Assembly (NCBI GenBank): GCA_947044405.1
Contig: CAMRHE010000115.1
Coordinates: 4,092,001 to 4,156,000, forward strand
Reading direction: 5' to 3'
DNA length: 64,000 bases
Origin: Leptodactylus fallax
Lineage: Eukaryota; Chordata; Amphibia; Anura; Leptodactylidae
In this document: positions 45,706 to 57,360 of the stretch, one piece after another
How positions within the stretch are numbered: the stretch's first letter is position 1
Layout: each line of letters opens with the position of its first letter
The notes under the pieces: generated by a model
Database searches by the model: none
What the model saw: the letters and a program-made list of their open reading frames with translations, nothing else
What the model was told of the DNA's origin: nothing
Made by a program: the position numbers and the translations under genes

Positions 45706-47779
45706 TTAATAAATTCCAAATAATTTTAGTCAGTGAGGTAGCAGGGAATTGACCCATTATCACAGAAAGGGTATGGAGATAAAACAAGCACTTCTATCAT
45801 TCTGTTCCAGGTGGGCCTTTTTCAGAAACATGCCCAATCTTTATCTTTACTCTGTGCCCTTCTCTTTTTATATCCATTGGGTATATTTACTAGCACTGTC
45901 ACACTGGCTGATGCGGGATGATAAATCTAATCTATGTTTACGCCATTTATTAGTTAGATTACTTTGCACCAGGATTTCGCACCAAAAGTTTCACTCAATT
46001 GTCTCAACTTAAACCATTCCCCTTTCTGGCAAGCCTTGCCCCTTTACCAATAAACATCACCCTTGTTGGAAAAGGCAAAAAATTTCTCAAAAACACTTGG
46101 TAGCGGCATTGATGTACCTACCATACAGACAGGGTAGGCAAGTGTTATGGGGCCTATGGACTTTGATCTCTTTGGATGTCTGGTAATCCAAGTATCATAA
46201 ATTCTTCCAGCTGCTCTATTTACTGAGATTTATGATATATAGGTTATTAACCATTTGATGGCAAAAGTTGCAGTAGGTCAGACTATATAGTTAATATTAT
46301 ATTAATACTATAGTTGAGGAGGCTTTGGAGAGATGTGTAACTGAAAGAGTTACAGTATTCAACCTGTCAGCTAGCCTAATGGACTCTGCAGGGAGAGGTA
46401 AAAGCACACCATTGCTGTAACTGTTGCTGAAGTTTTTTTTCTAGGTTTTTTTAATTGCTATTTTTAATTCTTCAAACACATTTACTTAAAGATAATGGGA
46501 AAGCTGACAGTGTGCTGAATTCAGCGCACTGTCGGCTTTCTAGCGGTATATAAAACGCATGTGCATGAGGACATGAAAGGTCTTCTTTAAAATATGAAAT
46601 AAACATATATTATTTTCACAACCACTGCTCTTCTTTACCCTACTTGTTTTTTTTGGACGGGAGGACCCCATGATTCTGGCTATATGGGGTCCCATCTACA
46701 GTATGGTCCTGAGTACAAGGTGTGTAAGCCATTGTTTTGCCATAAATTGTATTGTGGTGTATTTTTATCAGTAAATCTTCACACAATGTTTAATGATGAC
46801 ATTACTGCCTCAGACATAACAGTTACCCCCTGGTGAGAGGGTAGACTAACAAGGCACTTTGACTCTACCATGATAGTTTGATGACGAGTTAGGATAGTTA
46901 GGCCCTAGATGAAATCAAGTCTAGCTACAATTCTGCCAGTCACTTTAATAGTCCCCCCTGACCTTTACCAGTATTGCAGCTAATAAAAGCCACGAGTTTC
47001 ATCCATATCATATAAACTGTTCCACAGTATAGGAATTCTACACGTATGTATATGGACGTGAAACAATTCTGCTGTAGAATTTTGCTGCAGCTTTGATTCT
47101 AGGGGATTACAGCTTCCCTTTATATAGTAGAAGAGTAGAATATCAGGAACCTTCTTATGAGTTTATCTGCTTCCAGTATTATTCATTGATGCATTTGCTT
47201 CCTTACAGGGATATTCATTTTAGCGTTCCCCCTCATTTCTCCGCGTCCAAGTAGCTGCCAGATCACATAATATCACATTAACCAGGTAAGGCGCCACCTG
47301 CTAATTATATGTCCTGATTTCTTCTGACACCAGCTTGTCCTTCACAGTGGAAATGTCTGAGTGTTGTCAACAGACACATTAGTATCATCATGTAATTGCC
47401 CTGTCATAGAAGCAAGTTATCCAGAACTGTGGGCAATGACTGATGTCTGTATTCTATTCCAATAAGAAATACGTCTGCCTGCTTTAGATATGCATATTGA
47501 ATAGTTGAAAGCCTATGTTAATTTTCCAGACTGATACTGTGGGAGTTGGGTGTTGCATTCGTAAAAATATGGCGTAAAAATACGGGCATTAAAAAAGAAC
47601 AAAGAACACAAATAGCATTGCTGTTTCAGACTTTCATGGCTGCTCCACTAAGAGGGTCAACTTGAATTTTATGGGGCTGGATGCAAAATATGTGACAGTT
47701 CAATGTAAGGTCACATGTAATATAGATTAATGATGTCCTCTAATGTGGCAGAGGAAATGTTGACTGGAATACAGTATTT
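45706..47779. other. No recognised feature
   Basis: Mostly unique, A+T-rich. 45890-46100 may be a decayed MITE. A small GACAGTGTGCTGAA / TTCAGCGCACTGTC palindrome lies near 46506-46535. Confidence 0.45.
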
Positions 47780-48600
47780 ATGGCCCTAGAAATGCATGCT
47801 GTAATGTCATTGCGCATGAATAAATTGTGCGGTTATGTCACAGAATCTGGATAATATGTACTATGATTTCACAATACAGGCATAATAAACAATATGATGT
47901 CACAATACAGGCATAATAAATACTATGATGTCACAACTCGGGCATAATAAACACAGTGACATCACAGTGCAAGGATAATGCACACTGTGATATAACAGCA
48001 CAGAGAAAATAAACACAGTGATGTCACAGTACAGGGACATTAAACACAGTGATGTCACAGTACAGGGATAATAAACACAGTGATGTCACAGTACAGGGAC
48101 AATAAACACAGTGATGTCACAGTACAGGGACAATAAACAAAGTGATGTCACAGTACAGGGATAAAAAAACACAATGATGATACAGTACAGGGATAATAAA
48201 TACAGTGATATCACTGTGTGTATTAGCTTTGTACTGTGACATCACTGTGTTTATTATCCCTGTACTGTGACAGCAATGTATTTATTGTCCCTGTACTGTG
48301 ACATCACTGTGTTTATTATCCCTGTACTGTGACATCACTGTGTTTATTGTCCTTGTACGGTAATAGCACAGGACAGGTAAAATTAACACAGTCATGTCAT
48401 AGTACAGGGATAATAAACATTGGTGATGTCACCATATAAGCCTAATAACACAGTGAAATCACTGCACAGGGATAATAAATAGTGATGTCACAGTATAGGG
48501 ATAATGCACACAGTGAAGTAACAGTGCAGGGAAAATAAAAACATTAATGTCGGAGTACAGGAATAATAAATACAGTTATGTCACAGATAAAGGCTAATAA
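47780..48600 (+). repeat. ~31-bp minisatellite with an internal inverted block
   Basis: Units of the type AATAAACACAGTGATGTCAC plus AGTACAGGGAT run from 47780 to about 48208. Between 48209 and 48360 the units are reversed (TTATTATCCCTGTACTGTGA, CATCACTGTG), then the original direction returns to 48600. The first junction is a TACAGTGATATCACTGTGT palindrome. The unit core GTGATGTCACAGTACAG is shared with 38698-39440. Confidence 0.9.
48209..48360 (-). repeat. Inverted block within the minisatellite
   Basis: About five units in reverse orientation relative to the flanking array, making a palindromic junction at about 48200-48222. Confidence 0.85.
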
Positions 48601-48784
48601 TGCAGTACACAATGGTGCTTCTTTCTGGCAGAGTGACCATTGGGTGCACCATTTGCATCCCATTTATTTGCTCCTTTGTCTCCGCTCCTTCAAGTTCTCT
48701 CCTGGTGCGCAGCTCCAAGCATCATTATGCTGTACTGTACTGTATCAGCTCTTTTGCTTCATATCATCCCTCCATCTTCTTAGA

Positions 48785-48915
48785 TAGTAAGCCCTTGCGA
48801 GCAGGGCCCTCATATTTTGTTTTTGAATTATTTCTTTGTAATGTCAGGCTTTGTTTGTAAAGTGCTCTGGAATATGATAGTGATATACTGTACAAATACA
48901 GATTATTTTTACCAT
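48785..48915 (+). mobile_element. LINE/SINE-type tail
   Basis: TAAGCCCTTGCGAGCAGGGC and GTAAAGTGCTCTGGAATATG are diverged forms of the tail seen at 59815 and 62870. The upstream sequence is not recognised. Confidence 0.55.
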
Positions 48916-48999
48916 TATTATTTCTACACCACATTGTCTTATTTCATGTTGTTCACCATCATGGACAATCACGCATATCCATACTAAATCAAAGATCGG

Positions 49000-50610
49000 A
49001 ATTTTTAACGCCTTCTGTCACAGGCATTTTTGGATTTTCATTTTTCACTCCCCATCTTCCAAACCCCATAGTTTTTTTTTTTTGTTAAAATTTCCATATG
49101 AGGACTTAGGCCCGTTGCAAACGACCATGGGCGAGATCCGTGTGCTATCCTTGTTTATCACGGATTGCACACTAACCCATTCATTTCTATGGGCACATGC
49201 ACATGGCCATGTTTTTCGCTGATCAGTGTGCAAGCCGTGATTCCGCACCGCATCAGATAGAACATGTCCTATTCTGTTCAGTTTTTGCGGAACGGACTCG
49301 CCCATAGAAGACTATGGGAGACTAAAAACCTAGAACGGCACACTGATGTACTCTGTGTGTCATCAGTGTGCCGTCCATTTTTGCGGACAAGCTAGGGACA
49401 TCATTAGATGTCACCTGTGTTTTTTATGGTGGATACACAAACTAGGATCACACACTGATGGCACACTGAAGACACTCTGTCAGTTTTTGCGGACGTACTT
49501 CACTGAGACTGAAGAAACACTGAACACACACTGAAAACACTCTGTCCGCAAGAACTGAAGACTAATTACTAGTTTGTGTACTGCAAAATACCCACAGTCG
49601 TCTGCAACTAACCTAAGTGTTTGCGGGACAAATTGTACTTTCTAGTGGTACCATTTAATATTCTGTACGATGTACTGGGAAGCTGGAAAAAACCCCAGAA
49701 TGGGGTAGAATTGGAGAAAGCCTATGTTTGTGTGACTTTATCAAATTTATATAGTTTTTTTATGTTTGAGCCTGTTAAAAAAAAATCCAAAACTTTGCAA
49801 AAAAAATTTATTGGAGTCATCATATTCTGACACTCATAACTATATTTCTGTGTACATTCTGGATGCATAAGGCCATCTTATTTTTGTAGGGCTAGATGTA
49901 CTTGTTACTTATACCATGTGGGAAAATGTCTTATGTTTTGATCGCTTTTTAATAACATTTTTATGGGAGTCAAAATGATGAATAAACGGAGGTTTAGCTC
50001 TTTTGATTTTTTAGCCACTACAGCATTAGCCGTATGGGAAAAATATTTTTATGTTTGTAGACCAGACGTTTTTGGACAATTGTATAATTTATTTTTGTAT
50101 AATTTGTTTTTGTTTATTTATTTTTATTTCAAATCTTAGGAAAGGGGAGTAATTAGAATTTTTAGTTTTTTATTTTTAAAAACTTTTTACATTTTTTTTT
50201 TAAATTATTTTATTTGCCTCCCCCTAGAGGGCTTAAACCTGCAAATCCCATAGAGTGCAATACAACTTTATTGCAGTCTATGGGAGATTCGCTACATAAC
50301 TTTGGAGGCTTATCATAGACTAGCCTCAATAGTTATATTCCTATGACAGGCCTGGGAGCCTTTATTAGGCTCTCACCTGCCATAGGAACAAGACGGCTCC
50401 TGCAATATTTCCGTGTGGGAGCTGTCCTACAACGAGGGTGCTTATGTCCACTTTGAGAGGCCATAACAGAATGCAATGCAGAAGGCATTAGCTCCAGATC
50501 TCCCCTGTACATTATATGGTGGTTTCTTTGCTTCAGAGTGGCCACCATATTTAAAGACCCTGCATCTACCGTAATAGTACAGCAAATGTCAGGAAGGGGT
50601 TAAACAGTGT
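49000..50610 (+). repeat. Long interspersed repeat family, copy 4, most complete
   Basis: It begins near ACGCCTTCTGTCACAGG and ends ATGTCAGGAAGGGGTTAAAC. A separate MITE (49105-49620) is inserted into the CATATGAGGACTT / GTTTGCGGGACAAATTG block, which is continuous in copies 2 and 3. There is no open frame of note, and the middle is rich in T runs. The class remains unknown. Confidence 0.75.
49105..49620. mobile_element. MITE with CTTAGGCCCGTTGCAAACG ends
   Basis: The left CTTAGGCCCGTTGCAAACGA and right TCGTCTGCAACTAACCTAAG are inverted, continuing through CCATGGG / CCCACAG. It is inserted into long repeat copy 4, where the interrupted block can be rejoined by comparison with copies 2 and 3. 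Confidence 0.82.
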
Positions 50611-50822
50611 TATAGAAGAAAATAAATCTGTATAAAATTGGAGGCACATATAGGTACAGTATGGGTCATTGGCAGTCAATGGGTCTGTGAAGCAAAAGTT
50701 ACAGCCATGGTGTATCATACACTTAAATAGGACACTGCCGCGGTAACTCATAACTGCCACTATGAAAGAGATGGTGAGTGAGCACTGAAGATCCTGAGGG
50801 TTGCGCCCAAAGTTCGTCCGCT

Positions 50823-50899
50823 GCGAAGCCAGTTTTTTTGGTCGGAAACAAAGTTGGACATGCAGGACTTTGTGTCCGACCAAAAAAAATGGCTTCGTG
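50823..50899. repeat. Hairpin with GCGAAGCC arms
   Basis: CGAAGCCAGTTTTTTTGGTC and its inverse GACCAAAAAAAATGGCTTCG, with ACAAAGT / ACTTTGT inside. It is probably the core of a decayed MITE whose right end AAGTGTGAACCAACC is near 51050. Confidence 0.65.
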
Positions 50900-51244
50900 G
50901 CACAGAGGCTGCAATCGGACACCTGCAGATTGCTTTAAAAACTCATTGAAGTAAATGGGTTTTTAAACAAATCGTTTCAAACCTTTCCCAATCTTTTTTT
51001 CTGACATTTAGGTCGGATTCACGGCGGATGGACTCCGGGCGCAAGTGTGAACCAACCATAATATGTAAACAATGCAGGGACAAGAACCATGGTAAAAACT
51101 GCTGAACTGTGTGAGTCCCGACAGTCAGATCCCTGCCGATCTAAAATTGATGACTTATCTTTAAGAATCACTGCCACATTTTTTTATTCTTTGGCCTTTT
51201 AGAAAAAGTACACAGTAAAAATTGTAGTGAAGTTAATTGGGAAG

Positions 51245-51412
51245 ATTTATTATAATGGTGTAAAATCAAAACAGTCTTAGTTGACCATAGCAACCAATCA
51301 CAATGCAGCTTTCATATTGTATTCTGCTCTAGAAAAATGAAAGCTGCATTGTGATTGGTTTTTATAGGCATCTAAATAGTTTTGTTTTTAGACCATTTTA
51401 ATAAATCCACTC
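51245..51412. mobile_element. MITE with AGATTTATTATAATGGTGTA ends
   Basis: The left GATTTATTATAATGGTGTAA and right GACCATTTTAATAAATCC are inverted. AACCAATCACAATGCAGCTT is mirrored by AAGCTGCATTGTGATTGGTT, with a short loop near 51325. Confidence 0.85.
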
Positions 51413-51429
51413 CAATCTTCTTACTTTTG

Positions 51430-51760
51430 ACATATTTGTGAGTTATCCACTCCCTTTTGGTCCTCAGCTTTGTCATGTGACCAGCAATCAGACTCTCCAA
51501 TTGACACAGCTCCTCATGTGTGGACAGGAAATCAGTTTTTCCATTCATTCCTTGGAGAACCTCAATGGAAGTCTCATAGGAATGATTGGCGAACCTGACT
51601 TCCTGTCCACATGATACATTGTGTCAGTTGGATAAACTGATTGCTGATCACATGACACAGCTGAGGACCAAAAGGAGTGGATAACTCACAAATGCAGCTG
51701 TCAGTAAAAAGAATACCTTCACTATTATTTTACATTACGTACCTTTCTAATGAACAAGAG
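51430..51760. mobile_element. Foldback MITE with GTGAGTTATCCACTCC arms
   Basis: The left arm (about 51439-51494) GTGAGTTATCCACTCCCTTT, CAGCTTTGTCATGTGACC is mirrored at 51640-51692 by GGTCACATGACACAGCTG-type sequence and AAAGGAGTGGATAACTCAC. Inner AGGAAATCAGTTTTTCC and CTCATAGGAATG also pair. A fragment of the family lies at 12840-13095. Confidence 0.8.
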
Positions 51761-52889
51761 AATATACATTTTTGCGTGATTGCTACTTTAATAAGTCATC
51801 ATTTTTATAAACCTGGATATCCCCTTTAAAAAAAATGGTCCAAAAGCAAAAATATTCAGAATCTCCCAAACGACTGGAGATTTTTTAAGGCACCATACTG
51901 CAACTTTTTTGTAAGTAAAAGGATAAAGAACAGTTGGCCATATTGTGTATTACTGACCTACTGTAAATGCACAGATACAATTCTGGATTTAGTGTATAAG
52001 TGGTTAATACAGCTAGATGGTTGATGGTGTCACCGGCAAGAACTAGCTGAAAAATGCTCCAAGGGAAATCATCTTTCAAACTGCTCTCCAGCCCTGCAAT
52101 GTATTAAATGGCTGACAGAGAGGAATCGCAGGCGATAAAGTGTTTCTCAGACAAAGAATGAGTCTCACGGATAGAGGGGTGAGCACCAGTCAGAGTCTTT
52201 CCCTTCCACCCCTGCAGCTTCTACAGCAGACAGACAATGACTTGATGAGTGATGGTCTGACACCCAGAAGAGTAATGCCGCATTCTGCTTAAACTAAAAC
52301 AAAATAAACCCTTGTGTGTGCAGAAGTCAGTCAGCAGATATGACTTCCCATCCACAGTTCAGTCAGCATTTAAGATGATTTTTTTTAGCAAGAGACATTT
52401 AAAGACGAGGCCTTTAACGGAGAAGATGTCAAGAAGACGTTTCAGAGCGTAACAAGAGTTGTAAATGTTATACCGCAGTTTTTTGTAACCGGGCATACTT
52501 CATTGCCAGTAAGGCTGATACCAATTGACTGAGCGTGATAAGTTGTTAAGTTGTCACCTATTGGGTCATCTCATTTTCAAAGGGTGATGCGGTTAAAATA
52601 TAATAATTTGTTGACAAGTAGAATACCTTCAAACCGTCTCTCTGGCACCTTAAAGTCTACTGGAATAATTGCAAGGAAGAATACATTGTTAGATATCCAC
52701 ATACTAAGGAAAATGGCTGGCACTTACTCACTCCAGTAGCCAGTGTCTATAAGACTGATTTGACAGCAGGAGATGCATATAGTACTAACACTCCTCCGGG
52801 GGTCTCTGAAGCCTCAAGCAACATGGTAGACGGTGCTCAGTGGGAGGTAAACCACATGCAGCAAACAAAATAGAAGAAGAATCGCATCA
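51761..52889. other. No recognised feature
   Basis: Unique sequence. 52080-52700 has the balanced, repeat-free character of the candidate conserved elements, but with weaker signal. Confidence 0.4.
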
Positions 52890-53060
52890 CTTTTTCTCTT
52901 ACCAACCATGCTTTATTGAAAATCACGAGCAAACAGGAACAGGATAAAAACAGCTGTCAGCCAACGTCCATCTTGCGTCATAAGGTCTCAAGGATTCTTA
53001 GACCTATTGTAAACACACTTAAACCCCCTGCAGGTGTAAGATGTAAAGGCACAGTACCAC
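52890..53060 (-). repeat. Possible 3' tail of the Penelope-like element
   Basis: On the minus strand the sequence reads ATGACGCAAGATGGACG, then GTCAGCTGTTTTTATCC, then TTTTCAATAAAGCATGG, i.e. a 3'-UTR-like stretch with a polyadenylation signal. It lies downstream of the Penelope coding relic, separated by the Tc1 relic. Assignment to that element is inference from position and style. Confidence 0.35.
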
Positions 53061-53138
53061 TATAAGGCATATATTATAAGATATACCCTATAAAAAATTG
53101 TGTACATAAATTCTATATACAGTGGTAAAATTGTATAT

Positions 53139-53570
53139 ACAGTACTGTGCAAATGTTTTAAGCAGGTGTGGAAAAAAATGCTGCAAATTAAGAATGTTTA
53201 AAAAAAAAAAAGGTCTTAATAGATTATTTTTATCAATTAACAAAATTGAGCACATGAAGAAAGGATAAAACTAAGTCACATCAATATTTGGTGTGACCGC
53301 CATTTTCCCTCCATTAAACTTGCAGACAGCTTTTGAAGGAACTCGGCAGGGAGGTTGTTCCCGCCATCTTGGAGAACTAAGCACAGATCTTCTGTGGATG
53401 TAGGCTTGCTCCAATCCTTCTTTCTCTTCATGTTATCCCAGACAGACTGGATTATGTTGAGATCAGAGCTATGTGGGGGCCATATCATCACTTCCAGGAC
53501 TCCTCTTCCAAAGGGCAGTCACACCAAATATTGATAGGATTTTGATTCCTATTTTGTTAATTTATTTAAA
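53139..53570 (-). mobile_element. Tc1-like transposon relic with an inverted second end
   Basis: The left end reads TACAGTACTGTGCAAATG, a common Tc1-type terminus. On the minus strand, 53276-53491 encodes MMIWPPHSSDLNIIQSVWDN through the transposase C-terminus. The block that should be SPDLNIIE has Q where the catalytic Glu belongs. From about 53512 the sequence turns around: GGCAGTCACACCAAATATTG is the inverse of CAATATTTGGTGTGACCGCC at 53282-53301, and both continue outward with matching sequence (TTGTTAATT). The copy therefore has two 3' ends facing each other and lacks the 5' part. Confidence 0.8.
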
Positions 53571-53829
53571 ACAGTGTTTCACTTCTTTTTCCCCATAAAG
53601 GGAGGCCTAAAAGAACAAACAGATATTTATGGGTTATCCTTATAAATATCTGATTGTGGGAGGCCACACGGATCAACCACTTCCAATGCATACTATACAC
53701 ATCACAATGCCAGAAGCAGTTGGGATTGATAGGCCATAAAAACAGTTCCTGGCCAACCCCTTTGAGGGGTGCAAAAATTTGTTGCAGGCCCATAAAAGTT
53801 AGTGATGACTAGTACACCCCTTACTAGAA

Positions 53830-54900
53830 TTCAATGAACATACATGGTCTTGAAAATTTTTAAACAAAGTTCTATATATATAGATGGATATATTAACCAA
53901 CTCCTCGTATTTCTACAGAATGAACAATAAGCACACTTTTTATTACCCACTGGAATGGAATCACATACCCAAATATGTTTAGGGATTTGATAAGCCCTGT
54001 AACCAGCTCATCCCTCAAGTTCTTACACATTCTGAAGGAAACAATAGGATATATCTTAACTAGATCACTAAGATCATCATCTGCCCTATTATATACCAAT
54101 ATTTTCTAATGGATCATCTGATATGGTTATCTTTAGGGCTATATTTAAAGGAAAACACATTCCAAATATTTTCAGTCTGCCCACAATGGCCAAAAAGCTT
54201 TCTGCTATATTGATTGATACCCTCGAAAAAGATAGCATTCTCAATGTAATCTATCAACTAAATCCAGGTCCTGTTCTATTAAGGAATCATATTCACTATT
54301 GATCCTTCTTAAACTCAGTATATGGCCATGTAGGAGTGAGCATATATTGTGGGAGCCTCTATAATGTAACAGCGAATTTATTGATGTGAGTTTCAAATTA
54401 TTCATATATAAAAGCCAAACCCCATTACCCCCAAAATTGTAAGTGAATTGCATATTCATATTGTTGGCATTAAAATAAGAAATAAGCTTATTGAATTGCT
54501 CCTTGTCCCTTGACCACACTATAAGTGCATCACCAATGAACCAAGACTAAAAAAGGGTTAACATTATAAATACATTTCTCCTCTCATAGTAGCAAAAAAA
54601 AAAAAAAAAAGTTGATGCCACTGGATATACTAATGGTTATTAAAATGAAAAAAAAAATATTGGACAAAACAAAGTCAAGAGGAAACTGACACAAGAGTCA
54701 TTCTTACCTGTACGCGGCAAAAACTTCCTAATGGCTACTTTTCCATCTATATGGCGAATTCTCATATACAGACTGACCACATCAATACTGGGTAGCCTAC
54801 ATGATTTTTAATAACTGAAACTAGTAAAGTTCTTCAGGAAGGCCTTAGTGTCAGGCAGATAAGATGGAACTCTTCTAAGTAAAGGGCATGGATACCAATG
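53830..54900 (-). pseudogene. Penelope-like retroelement reverse transcriptase relic
   Basis: On the minus strand, fragments appear in order. SYLPDTKAFLKNF and IDVVSLYMRIRH at about 54870-54740 correspond to the fingers region and motif A (DVVSLYT in relatives). WFIGDALIVWSRDKEQFNKL, near 54540-54490, is motif C, where relatives have FIDD, so one catalytic Asp is Gly here. FTYNFGGNGV, SLLHYRGSHN and LHGHILSLRRI follow at 54460-54290, then DLVKIYPIVSFRMCKNLRDEL near 54060-53990 and CAYCSFC near 53940. A GIY-YIG endonuclease would be expected next, but I see none. Stops, indels and an A-rich insertion near 54600 make it dead. The domain order matches Penelope elements, not LINEs or LTR elements. 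Confidence 0.75.
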
Positions 54901-55079
54901 CAAGAAATAGAGCCACAATCGATCTACCCAATTGAGTTTCTTCTGTATTGTTGTTAGATATGTTTATGTGCATAAAGTGTCTGGGGCCTTAATACATATG
55001 ATGTTCAGTATGAATACCATTCCTTTTCATGCTATTATATGAGAAACCTAGCATATTTTAATGAGTTTAACTTCTCCAG

Positions 55080-55570
55080 TGGGTACATAGATTACCTGGT
55101 GGGTACATGGATTACCTGGTGCGTATGTGGATTACATGGTGGGTACATGGATTACCTGGTGGGTACATGAATTACATGGTGGGTACATGAATTACATGGT
55201 GGGTACATGAATTACATGGTGGATACATGGATTACCTGGTGGGTAAATGGATTACCTGGTTACTACATGGATTACCTGGTTACTACATGGATTACCTGGT
55301 GGATACATAGATTACCTGGTGGGTACATGGATTACCTGGTGCGTATGTGGATTACCTGGTGGGTATGTGGATTACATGGTGGGTACATGGATTATATGGT
55401 GGGTACATGGAGTACCTGGTGGGTACATGGATTACCTGGTGGGTACATGAATTACATGGTGGTTACATGAATTACATGGTGGATACATGGATTACCTGGT
55501 GGGTACATGGATTACCTGGTTACTACATGGATTACCTGGTGGATACATGGATTACCTGGTGGGTACTTCC
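55080..55570 (+). repeat. 20-bp minisatellite, about 24 units
   Basis: The unit is GATTACCTGGTGGGTACATG with a few variants (TTACATGGTG, TTACTACATG, GCGTATGTGG). Variants recur in blocks: for example the TACTACATGG pair at 55260 and 55520 suggests a higher-order duplication of about 240 bp. Forward open frames here are repeat artefacts. Confidence 0.93.
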
Positions 55571-55942
55571 AGAGATCTAAACAAAACTGTTCAGGTTCAA
55601 ATTTTTCACTTTTTCTGAAACACAAGTACTGTTGGCAGAGAAGCTAGCTACTTCCTCCTTCAGTCCCTCTGTGTGATGATATATCACAGCTATTGGTACA
55701 GACACTCACAGCAGGAAAAGCCTGGAGAACAAACTGCTGAGTGTCAATATAACTTCACTATAACAATTTCAGACTACGTAAAAGTTTAGATGTTATGAAA
55801 TCAACTTTTTTGGGGCAATTTTTTGTGTGCACAATTTTCATTTGTAGGACTGATAATCATAATCTGTAGGATAAGAAGACAAAACTTGAAACATAAGGAA
55901 GGACAGACAAGCAATAGACTACAAGAATAATACGTGAAAAGT

Positions 55943-56204
55943 TAAAGGGGTATTCTCATCTGGGACACTTATGTTATACTCACAGGGAAGGAAGGCTTGG
56001 CCTTTCTTGGAAGTCCCAGAGAAAGGCATGAAGAGAGATGCACATGTGTACCATATTCTTGACTCTGGAGCCACGAGATGGAGTAGGGGGCTCTGTTCTC
56101 AAAGTAGATCGAGGTCCCAGAGGTATGACCCATATCTATCAGACATTTATTGCATACCCTGTGGATATGTCATCAATGTCCCTGATGGGAATACTGCTTT
56201 TTAA
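55943..56204. mobile_element. T2/Kolobok-type MITE
   Basis: The left TTAAAGGGGTATTCTCATCT and right GATGGGAATACTGCTTTTTA are inverted, with GGGACA / TGTCCC inside. No coding content. Confidence 0.75.
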
Positions 56205-57005
56205 TAGCTAAGTAATAAAGTCTTAGGTGTTAAATCACAATGGACATTATATGACTTAGCTTGTTCATTGGGGTAAATTGCTGGTGATGCTGTATATGTA
56301 AGCTGTAATGTTAGTGAGCAAATTGTCATAATGTGCAGAGGTATAATTTTGAGCTTATGGACCCAAATAAAAAAATCTCTGTGGGTCCTCTCCTACCATG
56401 TGTCATCTGTATTACTGGTATCTTCTTATTTGTTACAGGCTCTTTTCACTGCTAACTAGACTGCTGCAGGCTACACTATTCTTGCAATGAGAAATACTGG
56501 AACTCCAATGGAATGTAACCAAGAGTCAGTGTGAACAGAGTCATTAATACAACAGCGTCAGTCAAATGCATATAAGAAACCAGAAAACTCAGTGTTATTA
56601 CACAATAATATGAAATGAGAACAGTGTAACACATGTAGTTGACTAAATCCGATCATATTTCATCTTAAGAAGTGCTTTTTCCAGAGCCGCAAACATAAGT
56701 AATTACTGGGAAGAAAGACCAGCCGATTGTAATTGTAGATACTTGGGTCTAATGACATCTCATTGTCTTCAGATGAAAGTAATACTATTCACTTATAGAA
56801 CTATGGCTAGATCAATTACTAGTCTACATGAAAGACTCATAGAAATGACCAAAATAGCAATGTCTAGGCTGTATGTCTCTGACTTAGAGAGTAAATACCC
56901 GGTCTATGGTACCAGCTCATTATTACTGCCTTTTCCGTGAATTCTCTTGCTCTACATATCCATACTTCTTCAGTAAGTCAGAAAATGAGTTTGTCTATGT
57001 ATCTA
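56205..57005. other. No recognised feature
   Basis: Unique A+T-rich sequence between a MITE and a Tc1 relic. Confidence 0.45.
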
Positions 57006-57360
57006 CACGCCTCAACATTGAAATTGCAACACCAAAAAGGACAAGCCATGAGGTTACTCAAAGCAAAGTTTTAGCCTAATAAACCTCAAAAATCAGGTCA
57101 CGTGGTGAGGGAAGGTTGTGTGATGCCTCCTATTCATTGACTTGCCAGTTATCGTGTCGCAAACTGAGAGGAACAGAATCCTTGAACTCAGAGACCTTGA
57201 TGTATCACTCCGGCAGATCATTATGCACTTTGACCGAGATGCCAGCAATGTTCAACGTTTCATGTCCCAAAGGTTGGAAGAACTATGACGAAACAAGAGG
57301 TGCAAAGAGGCAAAACTCTGTATAAAGATTGATTGGAAGAATGGAAAAGTTCTGTATTCT
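57006..57360 (+). pseudogene. Tc1-like transposon relic, 5' end with helix-turn-helix region
   Basis: It starts CAACATTGAAATTGCAACACC-like, resembling known Tc1-type ends. Near 57175-57280 the plus strand reads RILELRDLDVSLRQIIMHF then DRDASNVQRF, matching the helix-turn-helix segment of Tc1 transposases (LREAGWSLRDIARHxGRDASTVQR in relatives). The frame soon stops. No catalytic domain follows before 57360. Confidence 0.7.

Noticed and set aside
55207..55580. Repeated WITWWVHGLPGGYMDYL-like peptides
   Set aside because: By-product of the 20-bp minisatellite.
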